Below, in pieces: positions 17,410 through 25,402 of a stretch of DNA of 52,363 bases. A program made the translations under genes and the position numbers. Source of the DNA: an uncultured Mucilaginibacter sp. (lineage in GTDB: Bacteria > Bacteroidota > Bacteroidia > Sphingobacteriales > Sphingobacteriaceae); contig CAIWRU010000099.1 of assembly GCA_903915155.1 (NCBI GenBank), positions 1 through 52,363 on the forward strand, in the 5' to 3' direction. The notes under the pieces were generated by a model, which worked only from the letters and a program-made list of their open reading frames with translations, had not been told where the DNA came from and did not search any database. Every line of letters begins with the position of its first letter. The first letter of the stretch is position 1.

Positions 17410-18513
17410 ATGGCTAAAAAACCGCTGCTTGAATTTACTGACCGGGGCATTTACTGCGCGCAGGGTAAATTTTATATCGACCCATGGAAACCGGTTGATG
17501 ATGCGGTGATCACCCATGCCCATGCCGACCATGCTTATTGGGGGCACAAACATTATTTGGCCCACAAGCTATCGCGCGAAGTTCTACTATACCGTTTGGG
17601 CGAGATACAATTGCAAACCGTTGAGTATGGCGAAAAAGTGATGAAGAACGGCGTACAAATTTCACTGTTCCCCGCAGGACATGTTATTGGTTCGGCGCAA
17701 ATACGGGTGGAATACCAGGGTGAGGTTTGGGTGGTATCGGGCGATTATAAAACGGAGGATGATGGTATCTCAACCCCATTCGAGCCGGTGCGTTGCCATC
17801 ATTTTATATTTGAATGTACTTTTGGGATGCCCGTGTACCAGTGGAAACCGCAGGTACAGATATTTGAGGACGTGAACAACTGGTGGCGCAGCAATTTGCA
17901 TAATGGGCAAGCTACCGTTATTGTGGGTTATTCACTGGGCAAGGCGCAACGCATTTTGCAAAACCTCGATCTGTCTATCGGTAAAGTATATACGCATGGA
18001 GTGATTGAAAACACCAACGAAGCGTTGCGGCGCAATGGCGTATTGCTAAATCCCACTGAAAGGATAACCCCCGAAAGTAATAAGGAAGAAGTAAGCAAAG
18101 GAATTATCCTGGCACCGCCGTCATCGGTAGGTACGCCGTGGATGCGGAAGTTCGGGCCGTATAGTTTTGGTTATTGTTCGGGCTGGATGGCGCTGCGCGG
18201 GGCCAAGCGCAGGCGCGCTGCTGACAGGGGGTTTGTGCTGTCCGACCATGCTGACTGGGACGGCCTTATCAGCGCTATTGACGCCACGGGTTGTGAATGT
18301 GTTTATTTAACGCATGGTTATACCGCTACTTTTACACGCTATTTGAACGAGATAGGGTTTAATGCCAAAGAGGTGCATACGTTGTATGGTGGGGAGGAAG
18401 AAGAAACAGCCCCCACCCAGCCTCCCCCGGGAGGGGAGGAGTTTGAAGACCCGTATGCAAATAAAAAAGTCTCCCCTACCGGGGGAGATTTAGAGGGGGC
18501 TGGTATATCATGA
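17410..18513 (+). CDS. Ligase-associated DNA exonuclease (metallo-beta-lactamase fold)
   Basis: Nuclease of the MBL/beta-CASP type encoded with ATP-dependent DNA ligases in a bacterial DNA-repair module. The 367-residue protein carries the metal-binding motif THAHADHAYW (His36, His38, Asp40, His41) and later metal ligands in FPAGHVIGSAQ, SGDYKTEDDG and LSDHADW. The conserved part ends around residue 332. Residues 333-367, starting APTQPPPGGEE, are encoded by two inverted copies of an intergenic repeat and are probably not functional. The stop codon overlaps the ligase start (ATGA), implying translational coupling. Confidence 0.92.
   Translation: MAKKPLLEFTDRGIYCAQGKFYIDPWKPVDDAVITHAHADHAYWGHKHYLAHKLSREVLLYRLGEIQLQTVEYGEKVMKNGVQISLFPAGHVIGSAQIRVEYQGEVWVVSGDYKTEDDGISTPFEPVRCHHFIFECTFGMPVYQWKPQVQIFEDVNNWWRSNLHNGQATVIVGYSLGKAQRILQNLDLSIGKVYTHGVIENTNEALRRNGVLLNPTERITPESNKEEVSKGIILAPPSSVGTPWMRKFGPYSFGYCSGWMALRGAKRRRAADRGFVLSDHADWDGLISAIDATGCECVYLTHGYTATFTRYLNEIGFNAKEVHTLYGGEEEETAPTQPPPGGEEFEDPYANKKVSPTGGDLEGAGIS
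18408..18501. repeat. Inverted pair of interspersed repeats inside a coding end
   Basis: The left arm (18408-18443, AGCCCCCACCCAGCCTCCCC onward) and the right arm (18463-18501, GTCTCCCCTACCGGGGGAGA core) are roughly reverse complements. They lie within the 3' end of the exonuclease frame and end eight bases before the ligase ATG. Confidence 0.85.
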
Positions 18514-20126
18514 AAGCATTTGCCCAACTTTTCCTCTCGCTTGATGAAACCAACAAAACCAATGAAAAGGTTAAGGTTTTGAAGGATTATTTTACCAGCG
18601 TACCCGATACGGATAAAATGCACATGCTGGCGCTGTTTACCGGGCGCAAGCCGAAACGATACATTAACTCCACCCAAATACGTACCTGGGCCATTGAGGC
18701 TTCGAATATACCGCCGTGGTTGTTTGGCGAGAGCTACCAGGTGGTTGGCGATTTGGCTGAAACCATGGCCTTACTGATGCCGCAGACGGAAAGCACCAAC
18801 GAGAAGAACCTAACCCAATGGGTTGCCGAACTGAATGGTCTTGGCAATAAAACCGAAGAAGAACGCAAGCTATGGCTCATGGATTCGTGGGCGACGCTGG
18901 ATAGCCAGGAGCGGTTTGTATTTAATAAGCTGCTTACAGGCAGTTTTAGGGTTGGTGTGTCGCAGAATTTGGTGATAAAGGCGTTGGCTGATATTACCAA
19001 GCTCGATGCCGCCACCTTAACCCACCGCATTATGGGTAACTGGATGCCGGAAACTTATACTTATGATCAACTGGTGCAGGAGAGCGGGGCATCGGATGAT
19101 ATATCGCGGCCTTACCCTTTCTTTTTGGCATACCCTGTACAGGAAACATCCGACAAAAATAAATCTGCTGATGAAATGCAGGGCCTATTGGGCGATGCAG
19201 ACCAATGGCAGGCCGAATGGAAATGGGACGGCATACGCGCACAAATGATAAAGCGCGACGGTAAAATATTTATCTGGAGCCGAGGCGAAGACCTGGCAAC
19301 CGAGAAATTTCCCGAACTGCACCCATTTTTAAATGCTTTGCCTGACGGTACAGTGATAGATGGTGAGATATTGAGTTTTCAAAATGGTTTGCCTATGCCT
19401 TTTAATGTGCTGCAAACACGTATAGGCCGGAAAAATCTCAGCAAAAAGATACTGGAAGAAAGCCCGGTTGCCGTGATCGCTTATGATTGCCTGGAATTTA
19501 AGGGCGGGGATATCCGCAGTAAAACACAAACAGAACGGCGGGAGATATTGGAAGGGTTGCAGGCGGCGACTGATTACCCTGAAATATTTCGCCTATCGGC
19601 ATTGATAAATTTTAGTAGTTGGGATGAATTAGCCAGGATACGCGAACAATCGCGTGCCATGGTAGCCGAAGGTGTTATGCTGAAGCGCAAAAGTGCCGCT
19701 TACCAAGTTGGCCGTAAGCGTGGAGACTGGTGGAAATGGAAAATAGACCCGTTATCGGTTGACGCGGTGATGATCTACGCGCAAAAGGGTCATGGTCGCC
19801 GGGCGGATCTGTACACCGATTATACCTTCGCGGTTTGGGATGGCGATAAACTGGTACCGTTTGCTAAAGCCTATTCGGGGCTTACAGATGCCGAAATAAA
19901 TAAGGTGGACTACTTTATTAAACGCAATACGCTCGAAAAATTTGGTCCTGTGCGTACCGTAAAGCCCGAATTGGTCTTTGAGATAGGGTTTGAAGGGATA
20001 AATAAATCTACAAGGCATAAATCGGGTATCGCGCTGCGTTTCCCGAGGATATTGCGGTGGCGGCATGATAAACCTAAAGAGGAAGCGGATACATTGGATA
20101 GTTTGCGGGCGTTGTTGGGTGAATAG
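18510..20126 (+). CDS. ATP-dependent DNA ligase
   Basis: Seals DNA nicks using ATP; the replicative NAD-dependent ligase would be a separate gene. The 538-residue protein has an N-terminal helical DNA-binding domain (1-205). The nucleotidyltransferase domain contains the adenylated Lys238 in EWKWDGIRAQ, with IDGEILSF, VAEGVMLKRKSAAYQ and DWWKWK motifs. The C-terminal OB domain contains FEIGFEGINKSTRHKSGIALR and RILRWRHDK. It matches the ligases paired with the MBL exonuclease. The helicase and phosphoesterase genes often found with the pair do not follow; the next gene is a DUF1835 protein. Confidence 0.95.
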   Translation: MKAFAQLFLSLDETNKTNEKVKVLKDYFTSVPDTDKMHMLALFTGRKPKRYINSTQIRTWAIEASNIPPWLFGESYQVVGDLAETMALLMPQTESTNEKNLTQWVAELNGLGNKTEEERKLWLMDSWATLDSQERFVFNKLLTGSFRVGVSQNLVIKALADITKLDAATLTHRIMGNWMPETYTYDQLVQESGASDDISRPYPFFLAYPVQETSDKNKSADEMQGLLGDADQWQAEWKWDGIRAQMIKRDGKIFIWSRGEDLATEKFPELHPFLNALPDGTVIDGEILSFQNGLPMPFNVLQTRIGRKNLSKKILEESPVAVIAYDCLEFKGGDIRSKTQTERREILEGLQAATDYPEIFRLSALINFSSWDELARIREQSRAMVAEGVMLKRKSAAYQVGRKRGDWWKWKIDPLSVDAVMIYAQKGHGRRADLYTDYTFAVWDGDKLVPFAKAYSGLTDAEINKVDYFIKRNTLEKFGPVRTVKPELVFEIGFEGINKSTRHKSGIALRFPRILRWRHDKPKEEADTLDSLRALLGE

Positions 20127-20249
20127 ATGATACTTAATTCCGCAGTCACTCTGCTGGAGCCGAGCGAATGCGGATATGGATGAAAGTAATATTCCCGCTA
20201 CACCAAATCAAAAATATACGTTACTTCGTTGTAAGATAAACCCATCAGC

Positions 20250-21035
20250 ATGGAAAACATACTTCACATTCTCAACGGCGATTCAACTCTTCAGGGCTTT
20301 GAGCAAACCGGGCTTGAAGGTGATATAATGGTTTGGCGCGAAGTATTATCTGAAGGGCCGGTAGAAGAAAATATCGCTTCGGGCAGTTTTTGGAAAAAGC
20401 GTTCGGAATGGATAAGTAAAGGAGCTAATGAAACACCCGAGGGGTACGATGAAAAAGTTATACAGGAACTAAGCAAATTAAGCGACCCATACCAGGAATT
20501 TAACCTGTGGTTCGAGTTCGACCTGCATTGCCAAATAAATATGCTGGGTGTTATTATGATGCTGAGTAAACGGACTAATTTATCCACGCCGTCTATTTAT
20601 TTAATATGCCCGGACAGTTTTCCAGGCATAGATGACTTCAGGGGTATGGGCGAACTTAACGAAGAACAACTGGAATACCTGTACGATAATGTACGTGTAC
20701 AACTGGGCGAGCCTGATTTTTTTGTGGCTGCTGAAGTATGGAAAATATATACCGGTAAAAATGTAAACGAGCTGAAAAAATATCTTGCAGAAAATACTTA
20801 TTGGGGCAATTTACATTGCCTTAAAAATGCCTTGCAGGCACACGTTAAAAGGCTGGAAACAAACGCCAACGGCTTAAACTACATCGAACAAAAACTGCTG
20901 GATATTTATAATAGCGGCGCTAAAACCAAGCCGGCTATCTATCAGGCCTTTTGGCAAACCGAGCAAATTTATGGCATGGGTGATATGGAGATAGCTATTT
21001 ATTTAGATAAGGTGGTGCCAGGGTTGAAATGCTGA
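20250..21035 (+). CDS. DUF1835 domain-containing protein
   Basis: A 261-residue cytoplasmic protein starting MENILHILNGDSTLQGFEQT, the characteristic DUF1835 opening. The segment DIMVWREVLSEGPV follows, and a C-terminal helical part with a Trp- and Tyr-rich segment (KPAIYQAFWQTEQIYGMGD) is probably the usual DUF3658-like partner domain. The biochemical function of the family is not established. It follows the ligase on the same strand after 123 bases with repeat-like sequence, so co-transcription is possible but not shown. It converges on a small gene across a hairpin. Confidence 0.85.
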   Translation: MENILHILNGDSTLQGFEQTGLEGDIMVWREVLSEGPVEENIASGSFWKKRSEWISKGANETPEGYDEKVIQELSKLSDPYQEFNLWFEFDLHCQINMLGVIMMLSKRTNLSTPSIYLICPDSFPGIDDFRGMGELNEEQLEYLYDNVRVQLGEPDFFVAAEVWKIYTGKNVNELKKYLAENTYWGNLHCLKNALQAHVKRLETNANGLNYIEQKLLDIYNSGAKTKPAIYQAFWQTEQIYGMGDMEIAIYLDKVVPGLKC

Positions 21036-21054
21036 AATTCCCCTTATGAAATGG

Positions 21055-21097
21055 CTGCAGGGGCGTGTCTTTTCTATTCATTTACACACCCCTGCAG
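21055..21097. repeat. Hairpin between convergent genes
   Basis: CTGCAGGGGCGTGT (21055-21068) pairs with ACACACCCCTGCAG (21084-21097), 13 of 14 positions. There is no T-run after it. The right arm plus the following CGCGCCCCCTCTC resembles, in reverse, the stretch at 33403-33442, so this is part of an interspersed family that may have been co-opted as a transcript boundary. Confidence 0.65.
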
Positions 21098-21124
21098 ACG
21101 CACCTTCTTGCGCGCCCCCTCTCA

Positions 21125-21418
21125 TCAGTCCATTTCCTCCAGGTTTTTTAAGCGGAAGATCTCGCGGGCAATCAGCTTACTGTTGCAGCCTAGTTCATCC
21201 AGTGTACAGCAAATCGTTTTGATCTTCACGGGCAAATCGGCAACCGTCTCCATCAGGTCGATATGCAATAGACAGGTGTCTCTTATGTATTCCTGTCCCT
21301 TCAATTGGCTGAACAGGCGATAAGCCGCTCCACGGTCATTGCCAAAGAAATATTGCCCGTAATCCACGAACCCCTGGGTTGTTTTCAGGCTCAATAAGAT
21401 ATAAAACTGTGTTTCCAT
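21125..21418 (-). CDS. Small conserved-looking cytoplasmic protein, unknown function
   Basis: A 97-residue protein, METQFYILLSLKTTQGFVDY at its start, with helices and strands, four cysteines (including the pair in IKTICCTLDEL) and an acidic end. I do not recognise the family. Codon use matches its neighbours and it lies 62 bases downstream of hsp20 on the same strand, separated by a terminator-like hairpin. It may be transcribed by read-through from hsp20 or on its own. It is convergent with the DUF1835 gene. Confidence 0.7.
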   Translation of the reverse strand: METQFYILLSLKTTQGFVDYGQYFFGNDRGAAYRLFSQLKGQEYIRDTCLLHIDLMETVADLPVKIKTICCTLDELGCNSKLIAREIFRLKNLEEMD

Positions 21419-21431
21419 AGCATCTAAAATT

Positions 21432-21460
21432 CAAAAAGCCCCTGCAAGCAGGAGCCTTTT
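21432..21460 (-). terminator. Terminator-like hairpin after hsp20
   Basis: On the minus strand GGCTCCTG-CTTG-CAGGGGCT is followed by TTTTTG. It lies between hsp20 and the small downstream gene, ending 14 bases before the latter's start codon, so it may attenuate rather than fully separate them. Confidence 0.7.
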
Positions 21461-21480
21461 GGTTCAAAACGATAAAGCAC

Positions 21481-21918
21481 TTATTTAATCTCGATCTGAC
21501 GGCGCACCATTTTGGCTTCTTCGCGTTTGGCGATATCGATGCGGAGGATACCATCTGTATAGGAAGCATCAATCTGGCTGTCGTCAGCGCTTTCGGGCAG
21601 GGTAAAGGAACGCACAAAAGAGCTGTAGCTGTATTCGCGCTTACTGTAGTTTTTGTGGTTGCCCTGGTGATCGGATGATTGCTCCACTGAAATGGTCAGC
21701 TGGTTGCGTTCAAGGTTCAGTTTAAAATCTTCTTTTTTCAGACCGGGCGCAGCGAGTTCCACATGGTAGCTATTTTCGCTTTCGCTGATGTTGACGGCGG
21801 GTACGCGGGTCACCAAGCGGTCGTTGAAAAAAGTGTCGTTGAAGATGGATTCGAAAACATCATTAAAGCCTGGCAATAATGCGTTGTTGCTGTTTGGATT
21901 AAATTTAACTAAGGTCAT
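21481..21918 (-). CDS. Small heat-shock protein, Hsp20/alpha-crystallin family
   Basis: ATP-independent holdase chaperone of 145 residues. It begins MTLVKFNPNSNNALLPGFND. The alpha-crystallin domain spans about 38-138, with VPAVNISESENSYHVELAAPGL, the conserved ALPES-like stretch FTLPESADDSQIDASYTDGIL, and the C-terminal strand. The I-x-I-type tail is reduced to RRQIEIK, where IEI can fill the role. A good ribosome-binding site AAAGGAG lies about seven bases before the ATG. Upstream are overlapping palindromes (22013-22040) and a long phased array, which may be part of its control. Confidence 0.94.
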   Translation of the reverse strand: MTLVKFNPNSNNALLPGFNDVFESIFNDTFFNDRLVTRVPAVNISESENSYHVELAAPGLKKEDFKLNLERNQLTISVEQSSDHQGNHKNYSKREYSYSSFVRSFTLPESADDSQIDASYTDGILRIDIAKREEAKMVRRQIEIK

Positions 21919-22012
21919 GGCCTTTTCTCCTTTAAATAAATTAAAAAATAAACGAACAATAATTAATTAAACTATCGAATGGCAATACAAGTGGTATGCC
22001 AATGCACTCGCG

Positions 22013-22040
22013 CTGAAAAATTTTCAGTTTTAAGCTGAAA
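22013..22040. promoter_or_regulatory. Overlapping palindromes upstream of hsp20
   Basis: CTGAAAAATTTTCAG (22013-22027) is a perfect 7+1+7 palindrome. It overlaps a second inverted repeat, TTTCAG...CTGAAA (22022-22040). They lie about 95-120 bases upstream of the hsp20 start codon. They do not match the CIRCE element. An operator role is an inference. Confidence 0.45.
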
Positions 22041-22264
22041 AAATTTCAAAGAGAGGTGTCATTTTTTCAGTTCTCGAAAAAGAAATAAAGCGGAGGGGAT
22101 TCTTCCGCGCGCTCCGTAGGAGTCCTTCGGACAGGCCAGGCTCGCGGCTCGCCCCCTCTTTCGGATGTGCCTTTGCGCGCTTATGAGATAAAGGTGTTGT
22201 TCATTTTTGTTCAATTCGCGTGAACACTACAAAATATTAACCAGTTGAAGAATAGCGACTTAAC

Positions 22265-22393
22265 TGTTTAGGGGTGTTTGGGTCTGTTCAGTTTTGTTTC
22301 GGTTTGTTTGGGTGCGTTTGGGTTCTGTTTATGGGGTGTTTAGGTGCTGTTTAGGTACCGTTCAGGTGTGTTTAGGTTCTGTTTGGGTTGTTA
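22265..22393. repeat. Helically phased GTT(T)nGGT array
   Basis: A degenerate tandem array, unit about GTTTnGGTnCT. GTT occurs at 22266, 22276, 22286, 22296, 22306, 22316, 22327, 22338, 22349, 22360, 22370, 22381 and 22390: thirteen times with spacings of 10 or 11 (last 9). The plus strand is almost free of A and C in this stretch. It contains several GGG tracts. Confidence 0.85.
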
Positions 22394-22454
22394 CAAAAAC
22401 CTGACACACAGTAAAATATGAACATTGAAAATCCTGCAAAAAAGGCACTAATTA

Positions 22455-24050
22455 TTACTGTACTTTAACCGCTATCGTGGGCGAGCGGTCGCTTTCATTT
22501 TTAAGTCTGTCGAGGGCAGTTATTACATACAGATAAGTTTTGCCTCTTTGTACCGTGTTATCCTGGTAGGTTGTGGCATTATTGTAAATAATATGCAATA
22601 TGTTTTGCGGGTTAGTAAGGTCTATCTTATCAGTATCGCCAAAACGATAGATAACATATCCGTAAGCAGGTTCATTGTCTGACGCAGGCAAAGGTGTTTG
22701 CCAGTTTAGCGTTACACCTTGCCCCGTTGGCTTTGCTACCAGGTGCTGCGGTACATTTGGCGGGACAGAATCGAGCCATAGCATAGGCGGTGGCAACGCT
22801 GAGTACTTATAAAAGTTGGTATGCAATGAATCGGCGATGCCTAAAAAATTATTGGTAAGTGAATTCGAGCTAAAAAATACACTGCCTTCAATACGCGGGT
22901 TGTTGCGTAGGTGGCGTATTTCGTTGGGTATTTCGTTGGGTATTTTATATGCGGCCGATGCCTTGGAATGCTCATGTGCACGATACGGGGCCTGCCCTAT
23001 GTATAAATGCCGGTTAAAGGTATTGTTGCTCCACCAGTTTATCAAAGTATCAAAGTTTGCTAAACGGCTGTTAAGTGCCCAGTATAGTTGCGGCACTACA
23101 TAATCCACCCATCCTTCTTTCATCCATTTGCGGGCATCGGCATAGTTTTCATAATAAGATGAGCCGCCATGGGTATCGGAACCATCAGGATTTTGATGTT
23201 TATTGGCCCAGATACCAAAAGGGCTTACACCAAATTTAACGCGGGGCTTATGTGCGTGTATGCTATCGCCCAGGGCCTGTATCAGCGTATCAACATTGTG
23301 GCGACGCCATTCTTTTATATCGCTAAAATTAGCGCCGTATAACCGGAAGGCGGCGGTATCATTTATTTTTTGGCCATCGATTAAGTATGGGTAAAAGTAA
23401 TCATCCATGTGTATGCCGTCTACATCGTAATTATCCAATACATTTAAAATAACGTGGATAATGTATTCGCGCACCTCGGGCAAACCGGGGTTGAATAGCT
23501 TTTGTCCGCCATAAATAAAAAACCATTCGGGCCTTAAATTGGTGATATGGTTTGGGCTTAGCGCGTAATATTTATTGTCGTTAGTAGCGCGGTAAGGGTT
23601 GAACCAGGCATGCAGTTCGATACCGCGTTTATGCGCTTCAGTTATAGCAAACTGTAGTGGGTCGTACATAGGAGTTGGCGCTGCACCTTGTTGGCCGTTA
23701 AGCCATTTTGACCATGGCTCGGTGCCTTTGGCGTAAAAGGCATCGGCGGCGGGCCTAACCTGGAAAAAAACTGCGTTTATACCTGTGCGCTGATGTGCAT
23801 CCAATATATCAACAAGCTGTTGTTGCTGTTCAAAGGCTGTTTGGCCTTTTGCGGGCCAGTCGATATTCTCTACCGTCGCTATCCAAACACCGCGGAACTC
23901 GCGCTTAGGAGAGATTCTATATCTTAATAAGGTATCCTTAATTAACTGCGTGCTATCGGTATGTTTAATTAGCGTATCCTTTTGGGCTACTGCTTTTTGA
24001 ACAACCAATAATATAAGGGTAAACAGTATAATAATTTTGTATAAACGCAT
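22455..24050 (-). CDS. Secreted GH10-like (GHL10/DUF187) glycoside hydrolase
   Basis: Exported carbohydrate-active protein of 531 residues. The signal peptide is MRLYKIIILFTLILLVVQKA...AQ. The catalytic barrel (about 45-400) has FRGVWIATVENIDWP, INAVFFQVRPAADAFY, ELHAWFNPYR, DGIHMDDYFYPY and KFGVSPFGIW motifs, as in the YngK/DigH group, which is linked to glycan and denuded-peptidoglycan cleavage in other bacteria. A fibronectin-III-like C-terminal domain (about 440-531) follows. The start at 24050 is chosen because the signal peptide begins there; the frame runs to 24095. The actual substrate is not known. Confidence 0.88.
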   Translation of the reverse strand: MRLYKIIILFTLILLVVQKAVAQKDTLIKHTDSTQLIKDTLLRYRISPKREFRGVWIATVENIDWPAKGQTAFEQQQQLVDILDAHQRTGINAVFFQVRPAADAFYAKGTEPWSKWLNGQQGAAPTPMYDPLQFAITEAHKRGIELHAWFNPYRATNDNKYYALSPNHITNLRPEWFFIYGGQKLFNPGLPEVREYIIHVILNVLDNYDVDGIHMDDYFYPYLIDGQKINDTAAFRLYGANFSDIKEWRRHNVDTLIQALGDSIHAHKPRVKFGVSPFGIWANKHQNPDGSDTHGGSSYYENYADARKWMKEGWVDYVVPQLYWALNSRLANFDTLINWWSNNTFNRHLYIGQAPYRAHEHSKASAAYKIPNEIPNEIRHLRNNPRIEGSVFFSSNSLTNNFLGIADSLHTNFYKYSALPPPMLWLDSVPPNVPQHLVAKPTGQGVTLNWQTPLPASDNEPAYGYVIYRFGDTDKIDLTNPQNILHIIYNNATTYQDNTVQRGKTYLYVITALDRLKNESDRSPTIAVKVQ

Positions 24051-24393
24051 TAACGCAGGTGTTATTAAAGCCGCAAAGATATAAAACTCTGCCAACTGCT
24101 ATTTTATTATGCGGTATAATAAATGCGGTATTTTTGTGTTTTTATCATATTGTAATTACTTTAGGAACTATTACCTAAAGAAATTTAACCTATGCGAAAT
24201 ATTATTGTTTCATTTTTGGTTCTTCTACCCGTATTTAAATAATTATCACAAGTGTTAATATATGCTTGCGCATTTCAAATACCGGGGCGTACAACAAAAC
24301 AAAATTTGGGTTTACTTGCTTATTGAAATATAAATAATTAAAAAACAATCAATTCCATATCAGGAAACATAAACAAAACTAAAAACAATTACC
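24051..24393. other. Non-coding gap with possible leader-peptide remnant
   Basis: A 343-base AT-rich gap between divergent genes. It contains a direct repeat ATGCGGTAT (near 24110 and 24124) and a 16-codon frame at 24192-24242 that reads like a signal-peptide start (MRNIIVSFLVLLPVFK) and then stops. No convincing promoter match was found. Confidence 0.5.
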
Positions 24394-25305
24394 ATGGAAA
24401 ATCAATCGGGACAGACACCTAAAAAAAATTCAAATGTAATTTACTTCCTTATCGTTGTGGTGGTGGCCTTGCTGGGAACTGATGTATACCTGTATTTGCA
24501 GAAGAATAAATCAGACGTAATAATTGTAAGTCAGAGTGATGAAAAATCGAGATTAACCACTGAATTGGATAGCCTTGAGGCGCAAGTTGAACAGGTTAAC
24601 TCAAGCAAAACTAAAATGACCACGGCCATGCAAGCCAAAAACGACTCATTGCAATCAATGATACATGTTTTACGTACCAAGCTAGCCAAAGGCACGCTAA
24701 CCAAACAGGAATTAGCAACAGCACAGGAAAACGTAAAACAACTGCGTTACTTTGTAGCTAAATACACTTCTTCGATTGATTCATTGCAAAAAGTAAATGC
24801 TTCATTAACTACCGAACGTGATACTTTAAAAACCAACCTTGCAACAGTAAAAACCAAAGCAGATACGCTAACCAAACAAAATCAGGACCTGAGTAACAAG
24901 GTACAGATCGCATCGGCGCTCAAAGTGGCACAGGTAGGGGTAGCAGCGTATAAAATTAAAGGCAGCGGTAAAGAGGTTGAAGTTAGCAGATCATCACCTG
25001 CCAAAAAATTGAAGGTAAGCTTTACCGTGGCAGCTAATGCCGTGGCACAAAAGGGCATGCACGATATTTATTTGCGTGTGCTTGACCCAACCGGAAACCT
25101 TATAACTGGTGGCGATGCAGGTACATTTACTGCTGATGCACAATCACTACAATACACCTATAAAACATCAATCGATTTTAAGGATGACGGCAGCGCTTAT
25201 GTTGTTGACTGGATGAACCCTTCAGCATTCACAAAAGGTACTTATACCGTTATGCTTTATGCTGATGGCTATACTATGGGCAAAACAAGCGTTACGCTGA
25301 AATAG
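24394..25305 (+). CDS. Membrane-anchored coiled-coil protein, unknown function
   Basis: A 303-residue protein of single-pass type: short cytoplasmic N-terminus, one transmembrane segment (about 14-35, VIYFLIVVVVALLGTDVYLYL), then a long coiled coil (about 45-180) with LTTELDSLEAQVEQVNSSKT and DSLQKVNASLTTERDTLK heptads. A C-terminal beta domain (about 190-303) contains KLKVSFTVAANAVAQKGMHD and DIYLRVLDPTGNLI. The C-terminal part probably lies in the periplasm. I do not recognise a named family. It has its own strong terminator. An envelope-spanning structural or sensing role is a guess. Confidence 0.75.
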   Translation: MENQSGQTPKKNSNVIYFLIVVVVALLGTDVYLYLQKNKSDVIIVSQSDEKSRLTTELDSLEAQVEQVNSSKTKMTTAMQAKNDSLQSMIHVLRTKLAKGTLTKQELATAQENVKQLRYFVAKYTSSIDSLQKVNASLTTERDTLKTNLATVKTKADTLTKQNQDLSNKVQIASALKVAQVGVAAYKIKGSGKEVEVSRSSPAKKLKVSFTVAANAVAQKGMHDIYLRVLDPTGNLITGGDAGTFTADAQSLQYTYKTSIDFKDDGSAYVVDWMNPSAFTKGTYTVMLYADGYTMGKTSVTLK

Positions 25306-25338
25306 AGATTAGTTAATTAGAGACTAGAGATTAGTCGG
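25304..25338. repeat. GAGATTAG direct-repeat element
   Basis: Two copies of TAGAGATTAG-like sequence with TTAATTAGAGACTAGAG between them, placed directly after the preceding stop codon. It looks like a short interspersed repeat. Confidence 0.5.
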
Positions 25339-25344
25339 AAAAGA

Positions 25345-25379
25345 AAGAGCAACTGTTTAATAGCAGTTGCTCTTTTTGT
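25345..25379 (+). terminator. Intrinsic terminator
   Basis: Eleven-base perfect stem AAGAGCAACTG (25345-25355) and CAGTTGCTCTT (25364-25374), followed by TTTTG. It ends the coiled-coil gene and lies before the convergent uvrA. Confidence 0.9.
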
Positions 25380-25402
25380 TTTATTTTAAAGGATGCCACT
25401 AT

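Larger units (their letters stand above)
21919..22454. other. Non-coding, repeat-rich region upstream of hsp20
   Basis: No gene is seen in this 536-base stretch. From left to right it holds an AT-rich hsp20 leader, overlapping palindromes, an interspersed repeat with TCCGTAGGAGTCCTTCGGAC (22113-22132), a GTTCA...TGAAC pair near 22199-22224, and the phased GTT array. Confidence 0.8.

Noticed and set aside
22013-22040. CIRCE heat-shock operator upstream of hsp20
   Set aside because: Only a GCACTC-like half occurs nearby (about 22004); the TTAGCACTC-N9-GAGTGCTAA pattern is absent.
22265-22393. The GTT array as a CRISPR or a classic G-quadruplex
   Set aside because: There are no spacers of unique sequence and units are only 10-11 bases. 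Loops between most G-tracts are long for a strong quadruplex.
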